Source: NZWG01 sp964478995
GTDB lineage: Bacteria > Fidelibacterota > Marinisomatia > Marinisomatales > UBA1611
Assembly (NCBI GenBank): GCA_964478995.1
Contig: CAYZJY010000046.1
Coordinates: forward strand, 1-15,442
Direction: 5' to 3'
Length of the DNA: 15,442 nucleotides
Shown here: in pieces, positions 14,126-15,442 of the stretch
How the letters are laid out: each line of letters begins with the position of its first letter
Numbering within the stretch: position 1 is the first letter of the stretch
Made by a program: the position numbers and the translations under genes
Notes under the pieces: generated by a model
Told to the model about the DNA's origin: nothing
Databases searched by the model: none
What the model saw: the letters and a program-made list of their open reading frames with translations, nothing else

Positions 14126-15442
14126 GACACATACCTTTTTAACGCTCCTGTTATTCATTACCATGTCTTTTGGACAACGGCTCTCTGCTCCATCCATGCT
14201 TGACAAAGATGGGGAGCAATATGACCTGAGTCAGAAAATGTCCATTAACATGAAGGATTCTGACATAAAGAATGTTCTCATGCTGATCGGTGAATTAACC
14301 GGACTGAATATTGTTGTTAGTCCATCAGTAAGAGACACCATTACCGCAAACCTAGAAAATGTATCAGTGAAAGCGGCACTGGATGTGATCTTAAAACCAA
14401 ATGGGTATAGTTATTTCACTCAAGAGAACATCATCATTATCAAGGGCGCTGATGGTGAGATAGTAAGAGAACTTGAGACTGTGGTCCTAAAATTAAAATA
14501 CATTAACTCAGATGATCTGGCAGGTCCTCTTTCAGCGGTACTTTCAGATCAGGGAAAGGTACAATCATTTACACCCGTTGTTACCACAGGTGGTGCCGGC
14601 GGAGTATCAAATGTGATCATCATCTCAGATGTCCAAGAGAGGATCCCAAATATTCTCAAAATGGTGGAGGAGTTAGATAAACCCATAGCAAACGTAAATA
14701 TCTCTGTCAGATTCATTGAGTCCGGGGTTGACTCTGCAAAAGGCACTGGCATAGATTGGTCACGAAACACTCCGATCTTCCTAGGCGGTGCTACTGATAC
14801 GAGCGGTTCTCTATGGCCATTCAAACTTAATGACATGACGATCGCAACCTTGAACCCATTTCAATTCGGCCAAGCCTGGAGACTGATGCAAGCACGAGGA
14901 GAATCAAAGATACTTGCGAGTCCGCAGATTACCACACTGGATAATCATGCGGCCAATACACAAATAACAACAACCATTTATATTGAAGGCAGTGTCTCTA
15001 ACATGGGAAGAAGTGGGGGACAAAATAATACTGTGACGGGTGGAGGTGGTGCGACCAATACCAACGCCAACCAATATGGCTACAATAGCAATAATACAAA
15101 TTCACGACAAATAACTGAAAAGGATGTTGGGATCGATCTACAGGTCACACCTAGGATCAATGATGAAAATCGTATTACTCTCTTGGTGAACGCATCTGTT
15201 GAGGCCCTCTTGTCTGCCGCAGAGGTGCTGACTGACAAACCTCGATCAACAAGAAGGACTGTAAGCACCCAAGTTACTGTCAATGCTGGAGACACTGTCA
15301 TCATTGGAGGTCTCATTGCTGAAAATGCCATAGAAAATAGAAAATTTGTTCCAGTTCTAAGCAACCTTCCATTCATTGGTAAAATATTTCAGTCTACCAC
15401 GATAGACAAGGAACAACGTGAACTATTGATCTTTATTACACC
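14115..15442 (+). CDS. Outer-membrane secretin (PilQ/MshL/GspD family), 3' end cut by window
   Basis: Forms the outer-membrane gated ring through which the pilus passes. From TTG at 14115 the frame gives a clear signal peptide (MGHKTHTFLTLLLFITMSFG, then QRLSA). The next ATG, at 14163, would remove it, so TTG is preferred although the best ribosome binding site (AAGG near 14098) is rather far. An N0/STN-like domain (INMKDSDIKNVLMLIGELTG) and an N1-like domain ending VIIISDVQERIPNILKMVEE precede the secretin core. The core contains SKILASPQITTLDN, DVGIDLQVTPRIN, TVIIGGLIAEN and the terminal VPVLSNLPFIGKIF and LLIFITP, so few residues are missing. A Gly/Asn-rich insert of about 30 residues (around 15011-15107) lies in the gate region. 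It appears shorter at the N terminus than typical PilQ, as in MshL. Confidence 0.93.
   Translation, partial: MGHKTHTFLTLLLFITMSFGQRLSAPSMLDKDGEQYDLSQKMSINMKDSDIKNVLMLIGELTGLNIVVSPSVRDTITANLENVSVKAALDVILKPNGYSYFTQENIIIIKGADGEIVRELETVVLKLKYINSDDLAGPLSAVLSDQGKVQSFTPVVTTGGAGGVSNVIIISDVQERIPNILKMVEELDKPIANVNISVRFIESGVDSAKGTGIDWSRNTPIFLGGATDTSGSLWPFKLNDMTIATLNPFQFGQAWRLMQARGESKILASPQITTLDNHAANTQITTTIYIEGSVSNMGRSGGQNNTVTGGGGATNTNANQYGYNSNNTNSRQITEKDVGIDLQVTPRINDENRITLLVNASVEALLSAAEVLTDKPRSTRRTVSTQVTVNAGDTVIIGGLIAENAIENRKFVPVLSNLPFIGKIFQSTTIDKEQRELLIFIT

Noticed and set aside
1..15442. CRISPR array, transposon, insertion sequence, tRNA or rRNA
   Set aside because: I found no regularly spaced direct repeats, transposase or integrase coding, terminal inverted repeats, or structured RNA genes in the window.
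4322..15442. Type II secretion system instead of a pilus
   Set aside because: GspE, GspF, GspC, GspD and GspO families are shared with type II secretion, but the PilM-PilN, PilO and MshM-type modules, the pilin pair and the sigma-54 control fit a type IV/MSHA-like pilus better. No GspG-type pseudopilin, GspK or GspL is seen.

Overview
The window looks like a chromosomal segment of a diderm (Gram-negative) bacterium, because it encodes an outer-membrane secretin with a signal peptide, a type IV pilus assembly platform and a sigma-54 enhancer-binding protein. The base composition is moderate and the genes are densely packed, with ATGA and TAATG overlaps. I cannot place the lineage from the sequence alone. 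An uncultured proteobacterial or related diderm lineage is a guess.

Layout. The window is a divergent type IV pilus locus of MSHA-like character, with a short unrelated island in the middle. The minus-strand arm, read from about 7168 down to 63, encodes: a single-domain response regulator, a prepilin peptidase (PilD), an extension ATPase (PilB/MshE), a sigma-54 activator, a PilC/MshG platform protein and two paralogous type IV pilins. Each pilin gene has its own sigma-54 type promoter (1571-1586 and 800-815), and an intrinsic terminator separates the two pilin units. The central island (about 7342-8756, plus strand) carries a hydroxylysine-kinase-like phosphotransferase and the decayed, internally deleted remnant of its usual partner, a class III aminotransferase-family phospho-lyase. 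The plus-strand arm (8906 to the right edge) encodes: a four-helix membrane protein made of two tandem repeats, a 973-residue ExeA/MshM-PilM-PilN fusion, a PilO-DUF2914 fusion, a PilP/GspC/MshK-like protein, and a secretin cut by the window edge.

How the parts fit. PilD would process the pilins, PilB and PilC would drive polymerisation, and the fusion protein with PilO and PilP would form the inner-membrane alignment complex leading to the secretin. No retraction ATPase (PilT), minor pilin or histidine kinase lies in the window. The sigma-54 activator is well placed to control the pilin promoters. However, its receiver has lost every phosphorylation residue, and the other receiver has Glu in place of the phospho-accepting Asp. 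Regulation is therefore probably not ordinary two-component phosphorelay.

The most unusual features are the three-domain alignment-complex fusion, with the PilN 'NLLP'-type peptide joined in cis to a PilM whose ATP-site Asp residues look replaced by His; the PilO-DUF2914 fusion; the two Asp-to-Glu receivers beside sigma-54 pilin promoters; the pilins with Ser/Asn at mature position +1; and the tandem-repeat membrane protein of unknown family.
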